Positions 25,364 to 34,289 of a stretch of DNA of 64,000 nt are shown one piece after another. This DNA comes from Acidovorax soli. Its GTDB lineage: Bacteria; Pseudomonadota; Gammaproteobacteria; Burkholderiales; Burkholderiaceae_C. The position numbers were made by a program, and so were the translations under genes. Numbering within the stretch: position 1 is the first letter of the stretch; every line of letters starts with the position of its first letter. The DNA lies in contig NZ_JACHLK010000008.1 of assembly GCF_014207955.1 (NCBI RefSeq), positions 62,001-126,000 of the forward strand, written 5' to 3'. The notes under the pieces are model-generated. The model was not told the DNA's origin. It saw nothing but the letters and a program-made list of their open reading frames with translations, and did not search any database.

Positions 25364-26059
25364 TCATTTCGCCACCCAGCGGAAACCGCGCATGGGTACG
25401 TTCTCGATGCCCTCGAAGCCCGGATCCACCTCGCGCAGCGCCTCGCGGATGGTGCTCACGTGCTTGCGCACGTTGTCGCGGTTGCGCCCGCTCTTGACCA
25501 CCTCGAACAGCTCGTCGTAGGAGACCACCTCGCCGCTGCGCTGGTGCAGCGTGGCCAGGATGCGCTGCGCCGTGAGCGGCAGGTTGATGCGCTCGCCGCG
25601 CCAGGTGGGGCTGCGCTGCCACAGCGGGTCCAGCACCAGTGCATCACCAGGGGCCGCGGTGGCAGCGGCCGGTGTGGCCGCCTGCGTGGTGCGCAGGATG
25701 TCGAGGAAGGTCTCGATGAAATCGGCCTCCTCGAAGGTCGTCTTCTGCAGGTAGTCCCAGGCGTCCAGCGCCTTCATGATGCTGCGGTAGATGGCCGCCG
25801 GCATGGCCGAGACCACCAGCACCGGCGTGCCCTGGCGCAGCTTGTTGATGGCGTTGATGAGGGCCACGCCCGCATGGCGCTCGCGACCGAGCTCGATGTC
25901 CAGCACCACCGCGTCGTAGTGCTCGCGCGCCAGCGCGGCCTCGGCCTCGTCGCGGGTGAACCACTGGTCGATCACGATGCCGCTGCGCGCACTGCGGATC
26001 CAGCCGGCCAGCTGGTTGCTGGTGGGCAGGTCGTCTTCGATCACGGCGATGCGGGTCAT
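25364..26059 (-). CDS. Response regulator, receiver plus winged-helix DNA-binding domain
   Basis: This is a 231-aa protein from ATG 26059 (MTRIAVIEDDLPTSNQLAG); the family N-terminus fixes the start. The receiver domain spans about 1-125, with acidic pair Glu-Asp-Asp at 8-10, phosphoacceptor Asp54 (YDAVVLDIELG) and a Lys near residue 106 (YLQKTTF). A C-terminal winged-helix of OmpR-like form spans about 145-231 (INLPLTAQRILATLHQRSGEVVSYDELFEVVKSG...RKHVSTIREALREVDPGFEGIENVPMRGFRWV). It is paired with the sensor kinase downstream. It faces the SPFH operon across 230 bp that include a perfect 13-bp palindrome, so it probably controls both directions. Confidence 0.9.
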   Translation of the reverse strand: MTRIAVIEDDLPTSNQLAGWIRSARSGIVIDQWFTRDEAEAALAREHYDAVVLDIELGRERHAGVALINAINKLRQGTPVLVVSAMPAAIYRSIMKALDAWDYLQKTTFEEADFIETFLDILRTTQAATPAAATAAPGDALVLDPLWQRSPTWRGERINLPLTAQRILATLHQRSGEVVSYDELFEVVKSGRNRDNVRKHVSTIREALREVDPGFEGIENVPMRGFRWVAK

Positions 26060-26212
26060 GGCGCTGAGGGGCAAGAGTGGTCCTGCACGGATTATCCGGG
26101 CCCCCTGCGGCGGGCGGTGTGAGTTTTTCTTCCGGGGGCGGAACGTTTGCACGGCCGCCGTGAGCGCTTTGGCGCGGCCGCCGCATTGTTGCTTCCGGGG
26201 CGGATGCGAAGA

Positions 26213-26225
26213 ATTGGTCACCAAT
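26213..26225. promoter_or_regulatory. Perfect palindrome between response regulator and SPFH genes
   Basis: ATTGGT-C-ACCAAT is a 13-bp perfect dyad in the 230-bp divergent spacer, 65 bp before the SPFH start codon. It is AT-rich compared with its surroundings. It is a natural candidate operator for the adjacent response regulator, though OmpR-type regulators more often use direct repeats. Confidence 0.4.
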
Positions 26226-26289
26226 GCAGCACGGAAATCCGGTGCCGCAGAGCAGACACCAACCGCACCGAACTGACGAGGGAAACACC

Positions 26290-27627
26290 ATGAAAGCCAC
26301 CTGGAACCGCATCATCCGCGCCCTGCGCCGCAACGCCGCACCGGTCGAGCCCATCGACCCCACCGACCCCACACTGGACGCCGCCGTGCAGGACACCATC
26401 GACACCGCGCCTGCCGCTGCCACCCCGCGCCGCCTGCCCAGCGTTTCGGGCCGCACCCTGGCCTGCCTGGCCGCAGGCGCGGCCGTGGTGGCGGCGGGTG
26501 CCATGGTCTACCGGAACCCGCCCGTGCAGCACCTGGACCAGGGCGAGCTCGGCGTGCGCGTGAACCAGTTCACCGGCTCCGTCACCCAGTGGCGCGATGG
26601 CAGCGTCTGGGTGCTGCCCGGCCTGCACAGCGTGCGCGTGTTCTCGCTGCGTGACCAGACCTACCGCCCCGAGCAGATGCGCCAGGCCAACGGCGGCGCG
26701 CCGCTGCAGTCGGTCGAGGGCCTGTCCTTCGGCCTGGACCTGGGCGTGCGCTATGCGCTCGACCCGGCCACGGTGGCCTCGCGTTCGGGCAGCCTGCCCG
26801 ACAACGTGGGGGCCGAGATCGTCGAGCCCGCCGTGCAGGGCCTGATCTACAAGGTGTTCGCCCGCTACACGGTGCGCGAGATCTTCTCCACCAAGCGCGC
26901 CGAGATCCAGCAGATCATCGAGACCGAGCTGCGCACCCGCCTGGCTGCCGACGGCGTGCTGCTGCGCCATGTGCAGATCGGCAAGGTCGACCTGCCCGCC
27001 GAATACCGCCGCGGCATGGACAGCCTGCTGGCCGAGGAGCTGGCTTCCGAGAAGATGCGCTACACGCTGGAGCTCAAGGACAAGCGCGTGAAGGAGACCG
27101 AACTGGACGCCAGCGCCGAAAAGGTGCGCCGCGAAGTGGCCGCCGAGGCCGCCGCGCGCGAGCAGGTCATCGCCGCCCGCGCCCAGGAAGAAGCCATGAA
27201 GCATGTGCTGCCCTTCAAGCAGCGCCAGATCGAGCAGCGCCAGCTGGAAGCCGAGGCCGAGCGCGTGGCCCGCGTCAAGGCCGCCGAGGGCGCGGCCCAG
27301 GCCCGCCGCATCGAAGCCAACGGCGAGGCCGACGCGCGCCAGAAGCTGGCCGAGGCCGAGGCCTTCCGCATGGACCGCATCGGCAAGGTCAATGCCGAGC
27401 AGATGGCGCGCGAGGGCGCGCTGGTCACGCGCCACCCGCTGCTGATCCAGAAGACGCTGGCCGACAAGCTCTCGGACAAGATCCAGGTCATCATCGCGCC
27501 CCCACCGACCAACGGCGACTTCATCGGTGCCGCGCTGCTGGGCGGCAACCGCAATGCCCAGGCCGTCGCCGCCCAGGCCAACACCGGTGCCGACGACACC
27601 GCCGCCGCCCAAGCCACGGAGCAATGA
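26290..27627 (+). CDS. SPFH/Band 7 (prohibitin-like) membrane protein
   Basis: This is a 445-aa protein; ATG 26290 is preceded by GAGGG. A basic/proline-rich cytoplasmic stretch (1-55) is followed by one transmembrane segment (about 57-73, [18 protein letters not shown]). The Band 7 domain follows (about 78-270; [19 protein letters not shown]...[29 protein letters not shown]). A long Ala/Glu/Arg-rich coiled coil (about 265-405) and a short tail complete it. SPFH proteins assemble into large membrane rings that organise proteases or lipid microdomains. Its stop overlaps the start of the SH3-domain gene by 4 bp, so the two form an operon, opposite the two-component genes. Confidence 0.9.
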   Translation: MKATWNRIIRALRRNAAPVEPIDPTDPTLDAAVQDTIDTAPAAATPRRLPSVSGRTLACLAAGAAVVAAGAMVYRNPPVQHLDQGELGVRVNQFTGSVTQWRDGSVWVLPGLHSVRVFSLRDQTYRPEQMRQANGGAPLQSVEGLSFGLDLGVRYALDPATVASRSGSLPDNVGAEIVEPAVQGLIYKVFARYTVREIFSTKRAEIQQIIETELRTRLAADGVLLRHVQIGKVDLPAEYRRGMDSLLAEELASEKMRYTLELKDKRVKETELDASAEKVRREVAAEAAAREQVIAARAQEEAMKHVLPFKQRQIEQRQLEAEAERVARVKAAEGAAQARRIEANGEADARQKLAEAEAFRMDRIGKVNAEQMAREGALVTRHPLLIQKTLADKLSDKIQVIIAPPPTNGDFIGAALLGGNRNAQAVAAQANTGADDTAAAQATEQ

Positions 27628-29147
27628 ACATGAACCGCACCACCCTGACCCTCGTCGCGGCCGTCGCTTCGGCTGCCACCATGGTCGCCACCGCTGCGGT
27701 GCAACCACCGCCCGCCAGCAGCCTGGGCAATGCCATCGTCGTGCAGGACCAGGCCGTGCTGCGCGCCGCACCGCGCGAATCGGCCCAGCAGCAATCCGCC
27801 CTGTGGCAGGGCGAGGTGCTCGAAGTGCGCGGCGAGCGCCTCGACTACCTGCAGGTCTGGGACCACAAGCGCGAGCGTGGCGGCTTCATCCGCACCAGCG
27901 AAGTGCGCCGTGTGGCCGAGGGCGAGGCCGAAGCGCCGGCCCTGCTCTCTGTGCTGCGCTTTGTGCGCGACACCCCCGGTGCCGAGGCCCTGGGCATCGG
28001 CATCACCGCCGCCTACCTGCAGGCCGCCCCAGCCAAAGCGCTGGCCGGCGAGCAGGGCGCCCAGGCCTTCGATGCACTGGGCACCTTGGCCGACCGCCTG
28101 GCACGCCGTGCCTCGGCCGCCACGCCCGGCAAGGCCTCGGGGGCCACGCTGTCGGCCCACCTCGATGTGGCCAATGGCTACGGCGTGCGCTTCACCACCT
28201 ACGAGGTCGAAGGCCGCATGCAGGTCTGCTACGACGGCGAGGCCTTCCGCCGCGTGCTGGCCATGCCCGTGGCCGATGCCGAGCAGCGCGCCCGCGCCGC
28301 CCTGGCCCTCACGCGGCCCGAGTGCGTGAACCCCGACCTGCCGGCGCACGAACGGGCGCGCGTGCAGGAATGGCAGTCCGAGGTGCTCGAACGCGTGGAC
28401 GTGGCCGGCCTGCCTTCCTATGTGCGCAACCGCATCCAGATGCGCCGCGCCAGCGTGTGGAGCGCCCTGGCCTTCCAGCAGGCGCGCAAGGACGCCGCCG
28501 GTCCTGCCAGCGCCGCAGCCGCATCGCGCGCGCTGGCCGAGTTCGCCGGTGTCGCGAAGAACGACCTGCCCGATGAAGACCAGCCCGCCTACAACGACGC
28601 CGCCATGCGGGTCAGTGCCGTGCGCTGGGCCCTGGCACCTGCCAGCCTGCCCCCGGCCCAGGGCAGCCGCCCCGGCATCGTGACCGAGGCCGGTGCTCCC
28701 GGCGAGACCTGTGTGCTGCTGGTCGATGCCCAAAAAGGCGCCAAGGCCCCACTGCTGCGCCGCTGCACCTACGGCGTGGTCTGGGCCGGCTCGGCCAGCA
28801 TCAACCGCGAGGGCACAGCCGTGTCCCTGGCCGTGCAGCCCCTGGAAGGCTGGCGCGAGCTGTGGGTGATGCGCAAGACCGCCGAAGGCTGGCTGGTCGA
28901 CGTGCTGCCCCCGGCCGCCACCGCGCCCGAAACCGGTGTGGCCGAATGGGCCGGCTGGGTGCCTGGCGGCCAGCAGATGCTGGTGGCGCGCGAGGCGCGT
29001 GGCCAGGGCCGCTACCGCCGCAGCTTCGAGATCGTGCGCCTGGAAGGCCTGGCCACCGAGCGCGTGACCGGCGATGTGGCTGCACTGCCCCTGTTCCAGC
29101 GCTGGCAGGACCCGGCGTGGAAGCGCCAGACCCTGAGCTTGCGGTAA
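27624..29147 (+). CDS. Periplasmic protein with N-terminal SH3-like domain
   Basis: This is a 507-aa protein; ATG 27624 overlaps the SPFH stop (ATGA), with a second in-frame ATG 6 bases on. Residues 1-25 form a Sec signal peptide. Residues about 35-95 resemble a bacterial SH3 domain ([28 protein letters not shown]...[19 protein letters not shown]), as found in cell-wall-binding proteins. The remaining 400 residues match no family I can name; they contain four or five scattered cysteines and end with a beta-rich part (about 350-507) with repeated Trp-Ala-Gly motifs. Cotranslation with an SPFH protein suggests a partner on the periplasmic face, but this is inference. Confidence 0.8.
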   Translation: MNMNRTTLTLVAAVASAATMVATAAVQPPPASSLGNAIVVQDQAVLRAAPRESAQQQSALWQGEVLEVRGERLDYLQVWDHKRERGGFIRTSEVRRVAEGEAEAPALLSVLRFVRDTPGAEALGIGITAAYLQAAPAKALAGEQGAQAFDALGTLADRLARRASAATPGKASGATLSAHLDVANGYGVRFTTYEVEGRMQVCYDGEAFRRVLAMPVADAEQRARAALALTRPECVNPDLPAHERARVQEWQSEVLERVDVAGLPSYVRNRIQMRRASVWSALAFQQARKDAAGPASAAAASRALAEFAGVAKNDLPDEDQPAYNDAAMRVSAVRWALAPASLPPAQGSRPGIVTEAGAPGETCVLLVDAQKGAKAPLLRRCTYGVVWAGSASINREGTAVSLAVQPLEGWRELWVMRKTAEGWLVDVLPPAATAPETGVAEWAGWVPGGQQMLVAREARGQGRYRRSFEIVRLEGLATERVTGDVAALPLFQRWQDPAWKRQTLSLR

Positions 29148-29168
29148 CCCACGCTTTAAAATCCAGGC

Positions 29169-29197
29169 AGGCCGGGCCACCACGCCCGGCCTTTCTT
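29169..29197 (+). terminator. Rho-independent terminator after the SPFH operon
   Basis: AGGCCGGGC (29169-29177) and GCCCGGCCT (29184-29192) form a 9-bp GC-rich stem with a CACCAC loop, followed by TTTCTT. It ends the SPFH-SH3 transcript and separates it from gph. Confidence 0.85.
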
Positions 29198-29223
29198 CGT
29201 CTGTAACACAAGGAGCCCTCCGC

Positions 29224-29940
29224 ATGTCCGCAACGTCCCCTCTGTCCGCCCTGTTGTCCCGCGTGGATGCCGCCATCGTGGATCTGGACGGCACCATGGT
29301 GGACACGCTCGGGGATTTTGCCGAGGCACTCAACCGCATGCTGCGCGAGCTGGCGCTGCCGGCCATCGGTGCCCAGGCCATCGAGCACATGGTGGGCAAG
29401 GGCTCGGAACACCTGCTGCGCTCGGTGCTGGCCCATGTGCTGGCATCGCAGGGCCAGGCGGTCGATGCAGCGCAGGTCGAGGTGCTGTACCCCGCGGCCT
29501 GGGCCAGCTACCAGAAGCACTACCTGGCCATCAATGGCCAGTACGCGCAGGTCTACCCCGGCGTGGTGGCGGGCCTGCAGGCGCTGCAGGCGGCGGGCCT
29601 GCGCCTGGCCTGTCTGACCAACAAACCCACGGACTTTGCCGTGCCGCTGCTTCAGGCCAAGGGGCTCGATGGCTACTTTGCACAGGTTTTCGGCGGCGAC
29701 AGCTTTGCGCGCAAGAAGCCCGATCCGCTGCCCCTGCTCAAGACCTGCGAGGCCCTGGGCACGACGCCCGCGCGCACGCTGATGCTGGGCGATTCGAGCA
29801 ACGATGCGCAGGCCGCGCGTGCCGCCGGCTGCCCCGTGGTGCTTGTGACCTATGGCTACAACCACGGCCAGGCCGTGCGGGCCGTGGATGCCGATGGCTT
29901 TGTGGATGCGCTGGCGGAGTTCGCGGCCGCCAGCGCCTGA
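29224..29940 (+). CDS. gph: Phosphoglycolate phosphatase
   Basis: This is a 238-aa HAD-superfamily hydrolase; ATG 29224 follows AAGGAGCCCTCCGC. The four HAD motifs are present: VDLDGTMVDT (nucleophile Asp20, Asp22), CLTNKPTDF (motif II), the Lys in FARKKPDPLP and the metal site LGDSSNDAQAA. The alpha-helical cap (about residues 32-100) is the Gph form. It removes phosphate from 2-phosphoglycolate formed by DNA repair or Rubisco oxygenation. In related genomes it normally follows rpe and precedes trpE; here a terminator sits just upstream, so it must have its own promoter, possibly the stretch 29198-29215. Confidence 0.93.
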   Translation: MSATSPLSALLSRVDAAIVDLDGTMVDTLGDFAEALNRMLRELALPAIGAQAIEHMVGKGSEHLLRSVLAHVLASQGQAVDAAQVEVLYPAAWASYQKHYLAINGQYAQVYPGVVAGLQALQAAGLRLACLTNKPTDFAVPLLQAKGLDGYFAQVFGGDSFARKKPDPLPLLKTCEALGTTPARTLMLGDSSNDAQAARAAGCPVVLVTYGYNHGQAVRAVDADGFVDALAEFAAASA

Positions 29941-29947
29941 TGTTTCT

Positions 29948-31600
29948 TCAGGCCGCGATGCGGCGTTGACCGCTGGCCGGCAGCAGGCGCGCGGCATTGC
30001 TGGCGGCTGCGCGCGGCGCACCGATCGGCACGGCCTGGGTTGCTGCATCCGCATGGCCCGCGCCGAGGCGGAACACGGCCACTGCCTCCACCAACTGGCC
30101 GGCCTGGGTCTTCAAGCTGTCCGCGGCGGCGGCGCTCTGCTCTACCAGTGCCGCGTTCTGCTGCGTGGCCTGGTCCATCTGCGTGATGGCCTCGCCGACC
30201 TGGCCCACGCCCGAGCTCTGCTCGCTGCTGGCGGCGCTGATCTCGCCCATGATGTCGGTCACGCGGCGGATCGAGGCCACCACCTCGTTCATGGTGGCGC
30301 CGGCCTTGTCCACCAGGGCGCTGCCGCGTTCCACGCGCTCCACGCTGGTGCCGATCAGGCCCTTGATCTCCTTGGCGGCCTCGGCGCTGCGCTGGGCCAG
30401 GCTGCGCACCTCGCCAGCCACCACGGCAAAGCCGCGGCCCTGCTCGCCCGCGCGGGCCGCTTCCACGGCGGCGTTCAATGCCAGGATGTTGGTCTGGAAG
30501 GCGATGCCGTCGATCACGCTGATGATGTCGGCGATCTTCTTGCTGCTGTCGTTGATGCCCTTCATGGTGTCCACCACCTCGGCCACCACCTGGCCGCCCT
30601 GCACGGCCACGGTCGATGCGCTCATCGCGAGCTGGTTGGCCTGGCGCGCGTTGTCGGCGTTCTGGCGCACGGTGGAGCCCAGTTCTTCCATCGAGGCGGC
30701 GGTTTCTTCGAGGGCCGAGGCCTGCTGTTCGGTGCGTGCCGACAGGTCGTTGTTGCCCGAGGCAATCTCGGCACTGGCGGTGGCCACGCCTTCGGCGCTG
30801 TGGCGCACATTGCCCACGATGGTGGCCAGCCGCTCCTGCATGGCCGCCAGGGCCTGCAGCAACTGGCCGGTCTCGTCGTTGCGCGTGGCGGTGATGGGGT
30901 GGGTCAGGTCACCATCGGCAATGCTCTCGGCCGCCTGCTTGCCCAGTTGCACGGGCCGCACGATGGAGCGCGTGACCGTGAAGGCCAGCAGCGCGCCCAG
31001 CGCCACCGCGATCAGCGTGCCCACGCCCAGCAGCACCTGGCTGGCCTGGGCCAGCGCACCGGTATCGCTCTGGCTCGCAGCCAACTGGGTGGCCATGGCC
31101 GTGCGCAGGTCGTCCAGTGCCTTGAGGTACTGGTCTGCCAGGGGGCGCAGGTCCTTGTCCACCAGCGTGGGCACATTGGGTTCACCGCCGCGGTGCAGTT
31201 CGCGGATCTCGGCGAGCTTGTCGTTGTAGGCCTTGCTGGCCGCGGCGATGGTCGCCAGCTGCGCGCGGTTCTTCTCGCCCTGCACCAGGGCCTCGATGCG
31301 CTGGACCCTGGTCTCGATGCCCTTGGCCGTGGCCTGCGTGTCGACCGTGAGCTTGTCCATGTAGTCGCGGTCGATGGCCTTGAGGAAGGCCTCGGTGCGC
31401 ACCCAGTTCAGGCGGATGTCGGCGGCCCAGTTCTCGACCAGGGTCTGCTGTTCAATTTCCTGGGTGGCCACGCGTTCGCTGGCGCTGTTCAAGCTGGCGA
31501 TGCGCCACATGCCGGTGGCGGCGATCAGGGCGGTGATGAGCAGGATGGCCGAGAAGGACAGGCCCAGGCGCAGGCCGATGGAGAGCTTGGCGTGTTTCAT
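29948..31600 (-). CDS. Methyl-accepting chemotaxis protein
   Basis: This is a 550-aa protein from ATG 31600 ([20 protein letters not shown]). TM1 is at about 10-32, a four-helix-bundle periplasmic domain spans about 33-185, TM2 is at about 188-210 and HAMP about 212-265. The signalling coiled coil to about 520 contains the ultra-conserved hairpin [42 protein letters not shown]. The N-terminal domain is the 4HB_MCP class seen in Tsr/Tar-like receptors of Comamonadaceae; the ligand is not predictable. It is convergent with gph (7-bp gap) and no other chemotaxis genes are adjacent; CheR/CheB-like genes occur 28 kb away in a different context. Confidence 0.94.
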   Translation of the reverse strand: MKHAKLSIGLRLGLSFSAILLITALIAATGMWRIASLNSASERVATQEIEQQTLVENWAADIRLNWVRTEAFLKAIDRDYMDKLTVDTQATAKGIETRVQRIEALVQGEKNRAQLATIAAASKAYNDKLAEIRELHRGGEPNVPTLVDKDLRPLADQYLKALDDLRTAMATQLAASQSDTGALAQASQVLLGVGTLIAVALGALLAFTVTRSIVRPVQLGKQAAESIADGDLTHPITATRNDETGQLLQALAAMQERLATIVGNVRHSAEGVATASAEIASGNNDLSARTEQQASALEETAASMEELGSTVRQNADNARQANQLAMSASTVAVQGGQVVAEVVDTMKGINDSSKKIADIISVIDGIAFQTNILALNAAVEAARAGEQGRGFAVVAGEVRSLAQRSAEAAKEIKGLIGTSVERVERGSALVDKAGATMNEVVASIRRVTDIMGEISAASSEQSSGVGQVGEAITQMDQATQQNAALVEQSAAAADSLKTQAGQLVEAVAVFRLGAGHADAATQAVPIGAPRAAASNAARLLPASGQRRIAA

Positions 31601-31831
31601 GGTGTGGTCAGTCAGGCGCGAACGAAGATGCGGGGCGGAAGGCACGGGGCCGGTGGGTCGCTCCTGGGCGCGGGTAGCGCGGAGAATGCCCGGCGCATGG
31701 CGTGCTGCGGTGGTGCGCGCACAGGCTGCCGGGTCTTGAAAGGTTACGCCTGCGGCTGGCAGGCGCCGTGTCTGGCGGGTGACAGAAACGGCTAGGGCTT
31801 TCCCGAAAGGAAGAGGGCAGGGGGCGCGGGT

Positions 31832-32422
31832 TCAGGCGGCGGGCTTGCCCAGCAGCGCGTCCTTGAGCTTCCAGTCCGCCGGCGCATTGCCCAGCCAGAT
31901 GCCCAAGAGGGCGTTGAAGAACTCGGGTTCCTTGAAGGGCTCGCCCTGGGGCTTGCCCTTGACCGTGATCACCGTGCCCGTGCCCGGGATCCAGTCCACC
32001 TGGAACTGGTCGCCCGCAACCAGCTTCTTGTGGTCCGAGAAGATCTGGCTCATGCGCATCACGCCGGGGATCAGCTTGGAGAAAGCGGCCCGGTCCATGT
32101 TGTCCTCCATGCCGCGCGAGAACAGCTTGCCCAGCTCGGTGGAGTCGATCTCGCGCAGCATGGTGATGCTCATGCGCTTGGGGCCTTTCTGTGCCGCGAC
32201 CTCCTGCGGGGTGCCTGCCTTTTTCTCAAGGTAGAGGCCGGCGGTGTAGACCTTGAACACGGCCTTGTAGCGCACACCGGCGCCATTGAGCTGCAGGGTG
32301 CTGTCGGCCAGTTGGGTGGTTTCCTCGTACTTGACGTTGGATACGGTGATCGGCTGGGCCACCGCGGCACCCGCCAGCAGGCATGCGGCGGCGAATGCAG
32401 CGCATCGCTCCATCAGGTTCAT
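31832..32422 (-). CDS. Chalcone isomerase-like periplasmic protein
   Basis: This is a 196-aa protein from ATG 32422, with GGAG 6 bases upstream. Residues 1-23 form a signal peptide ending AVAQ. The rest matches the bacterial chalcone isomerase-like family (VRYKAVFKVYTAGLYLEKKAGTPQEV...GPKRMSITMLREIDSTELGKLFSRGMEDNM...IPGVMRMSQIFSDHKKLVAGDQFQVDWIPGTGTVI...EFFNALLGIWLGNAPADWKLKDALLG). These proteins share the open beta-sandwich fold of plant chalcone isomerase but not its known activity; their role is unknown. It is divergent from the trp leader. A GAACGGTCGTTC dyad overlaps its promoter region. Confidence 0.9.
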   Translation of the reverse strand: MNLMERCAAFAAACLLAGAAVAQPITVSNVKYEETTQLADSTLQLNGAGVRYKAVFKVYTAGLYLEKKAGTPQEVAAQKGPKRMSITMLREIDSTELGKLFSRGMEDNMDRAAFSKLIPGVMRMSQIFSDHKKLVAGDQFQVDWIPGTGTVITVKGKPQGEPFKEPEFFNALLGIWLGNAPADWKLKDALLGKPAA

Positions 32423-32447
32423 GCTTGTCTCCTCGGTTCTTAAAATA

Positions 32448-32459
32448 GAACGGTCGTTC
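32448..32459. promoter_or_regulatory. TetR-like operator dyad in front of the chalcone-isomerase-like gene
   Basis: GAACG-GT-CGTTC is a 5-bp arm dyad 26 bp upstream of the start codon. On the minus strand it is followed immediately by TATTTT, a possible -10 hexamer, so a bound protein would block transcription. The shape resembles operators of TetR-family repressors, but no TetR gene is in the window. Confidence 0.4.
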
Positions 32460-32561
32460 GTTTCCAATTGTTGCAAGGTCGGCCCGCGGCTGCAACAGGG
32501 TTTTCGAGTGGTCCATCATGGTGATTGCATGGGAAAAAACCGAAAGCGCCAAGACCTTTGC

Positions 32562-32567
32562 TACACT
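32562..32567 (+). promoter_or_regulatory. Probable -10 element for the trp operon
   Basis: TACACT matches the sigma-70 -10 consensus at four positions. A transcript starting about 7 bases downstream would begin at or next to the ATG at 32575, making the leader ORF leaderless. There is no good -35 hexamer 16-18 bases upstream, so an activator or a different promoter is possible. Confidence 0.35.
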
Positions 32568-32574
32568 TTGGCCC

Positions 32575-32658
32575 ATGTTCATTCACCACGTGTTCATCAC
32601 AGGTTGCAGCGACCGGGGAGCCTGGCCCTGGCGTACGCCTGCTCGCCTGAACGCCTGA
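32575..32658 (+). CDS. trpL: Putative tryptophan leader peptide, 27 aa
   Basis: A 27-codon reading frame (ATG 32575 to TGA 32656) ends 131 bp before trpE and contains Trp-Pro-Trp at codons 17-19 (TGG CCC TGG), two tryptophans in a 27-residue peptide. This is the hallmark of a transcription-attenuation leader. It has no Shine-Dalgarno sequence, but the likely -10 at 32562-32567 would make the message start at the AUG, as described for leaderless trpL in rhizobia. Downstream, GGCGTACGCC (32630-32639) and GGCCC-TTTCTC-GGGGCC (about 32694-32711) can pair; no clear T tract follows, so the terminator half of the switch is not proven. An alternative start is GTG 32590. Confidence 0.5.
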   Translation: MFIHHVFITGCSDRGAWPWRTPARLNA

Positions 32659-32789
32659 TGGCACCTGGGCAGTTGGCCCCAGCGTGCACCCGTGGCCCTT
32701 TCTCGGGGCCGATTGAATGAACCGCAGCGCCCCCTTGTGTGCCGATTCGGCCGGGATTTCACGCGCTGTGACAGCTGGGAGCACTCCCC

Positions 32790-34289
32790 GTGATCACTGA
32801 ACTCGAATTCAAAAGCCTGGCCGGCGAAGGCTACAACCGCATTCCGCTCATGGCCGAAGCCTTTGCGGACCTGGAAACCCCGCTCTCGCTCTACCTGAAG
32901 CTGGCGCGCACCAAGGAGGGCGGCAAGCACAGCTTCCTGCTCGAATCCGTGGTGGGGGGCGAGCGCTTCGGGCGCTACAGCTTCATCGGCCTGCCGGCGC
33001 GCACCCTGCTGCGCGCCAGCGGCTTCGGCGCCGCGGCGCGCACCGAGGTCGTCACCGACGGCCAAGTGGTCGAAACCGCCGAGGGCAACCCGCTCGACTT
33101 CATCGCCGCCTACCAAAAGCGCTTCAAGGTCGCGCTGCGGCCCGGCCTGCCGCGCTTCTGTGGCGGCCTGGCCGGCTACTTCGGCTACGACGCCGTGCGC
33201 TACATCGAGAAAAAGCTCGAAAACTCCTGCCCACCTGACACCCTGGGCTGCCCCGACATCCTGCTGCTGCAGTGCGAGGAACTGGCCGTCATCGACAACC
33301 TCTCGGGCAAGCTCTACCTCATCGTCTACGCCGACCCGGCTACGCCCGAGGCCTATGCCAAGGCCAAGAAGCGCCTGCGCGAGCTCAAGGAGCAGCTCAA
33401 GTACTCGGTGAGCGCCCCCGTGGTCAAGCCCACCGAGAGCCACCCCGCCCAGCGCGATTTCGCCAAGGCCGACTACCTGGCCGCGGTGGACCGCGCCAAG
33501 GAGCTGATCGCCGCGGGCGATTTCATGCAGGTGCAGGTGGGCCAGCGCATCCACAAGCGCTACACCGAAAGCCCGCTGTCGCTGTACCGCGCGCTGCGTT
33601 CGTTGAATCCGTCGCCGTACATGTACTTCTATGACTTCGGCGACTTCCACGTGGTGGGCGCCAGCCCCGAGATCCTGGTGCGCCAGGAGGGCACGCCCGA
33701 CGGGCAGAAGATCACCATCCGCCCGCTGGCCGGCACGCGCCCGCGCGGCGCCACGCCCGAGAAGGACAAGGCGGCCGAGGTCGAGCTCACCAACGACCCC
33801 AAGGAGCGCGCCGAGCACGTGATGCTGATCGACCTGGCGCGCAACGACATCGGACGCATCGCCAAGACCGGCACCGTCAAGGTGACCGAGGCCTTTGCGG
33901 TGGAACGCTACAGCCACGTGATGCACATCGTGAGCAACGTCGAAGGCATCCTCAACGAGGGCATGACCGCCATCGACGTGCTCAAGGCCACCTTCCCCGC
34001 GGGCACGCTCACCGGGGCGCCCAAGGTGCATGCCATGGAACTCATCGACCAGCTCGAACCCACCAAGCGCGGCCTGTACGGCGGCGCCTGCGGCTACCTG
34101 AGCTATGCGGGCGACATGGACGTGGCCATCGCCATCCGCACCGGCATTGTGAAGAACGGCACGCTCTATGTGCAGGCCGCCGCCGGCGTGGTGGCCGACT
34201 CGGTGCCCGAACTCGAATGGAAGGAAACCGAGCACAAGGCCCGCGCGCTGCTGCGCGCCGCCGAACTCGTCGAGGAGGGCCTGGAATGA
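32790..34289 (+). CDS. trpE: Anthranilate synthase component I
   Basis: TrpE converts chorismate to anthranilate with ammonia supplied by TrpG, the first step of tryptophan synthesis. The 499-aa protein starts at GTG 32790 with GGGAG upstream. The N-terminal domain holds the LLES motif (about residue 51) used for tryptophan feedback binding. The C-terminal chorismate-binding domain (about 225-490) shows SPEILVR, IRPLAGTRPRG, LIDLARNDIGRI, YSHVMHIVSNVEG, FPAGTLTGAPKVHAMELID and GAVGG-like YGGACGYLSYAGDMDVAIAIRT. The stop overlaps the chorismate mutase start (ATGA). A leader peptide ORF upstream suggests attenuation. Confidence 0.97.
   Translation: MITELEFKSLAGEGYNRIPLMAEAFADLETPLSLYLKLARTKEGGKHSFLLESVVGGERFGRYSFIGLPARTLLRASGFGAAARTEVVTDGQVVETAEGNPLDFIAAYQKRFKVALRPGLPRFCGGLAGYFGYDAVRYIEKKLENSCPPDTLGCPDILLLQCEELAVIDNLSGKLYLIVYADPATPEAYAKAKKRLRELKEQLKYSVSAPVVKPTESHPAQRDFAKADYLAAVDRAKELIAAGDFMQVQVGQRIHKRYTESPLSLYRALRSLNPSPYMYFYDFGDFHVVGASPEILVRQEGTPDGQKITIRPLAGTRPRGATPEKDKAAEVELTNDPKERAEHVMLIDLARNDIGRIAKTGTVKVTEAFAVERYSHVMHIVSNVEGILNEGMTAIDVLKATFPAGTLTGAPKVHAMELIDQLEPTKRGLYGGACGYLSYAGDMDVAIAIRTGIVKNGTLYVQAAAGVVADSVPELEWKETEHKARALLRAAELVEEGLE

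Noticed and set aside
32640..32789. A classical rho-independent attenuator terminator after the trp leader ORF
   Set aside because: The GGCCC/GGGCC hairpin near 32694-32711 is not followed by a T tract, so it is not listed as a terminator.
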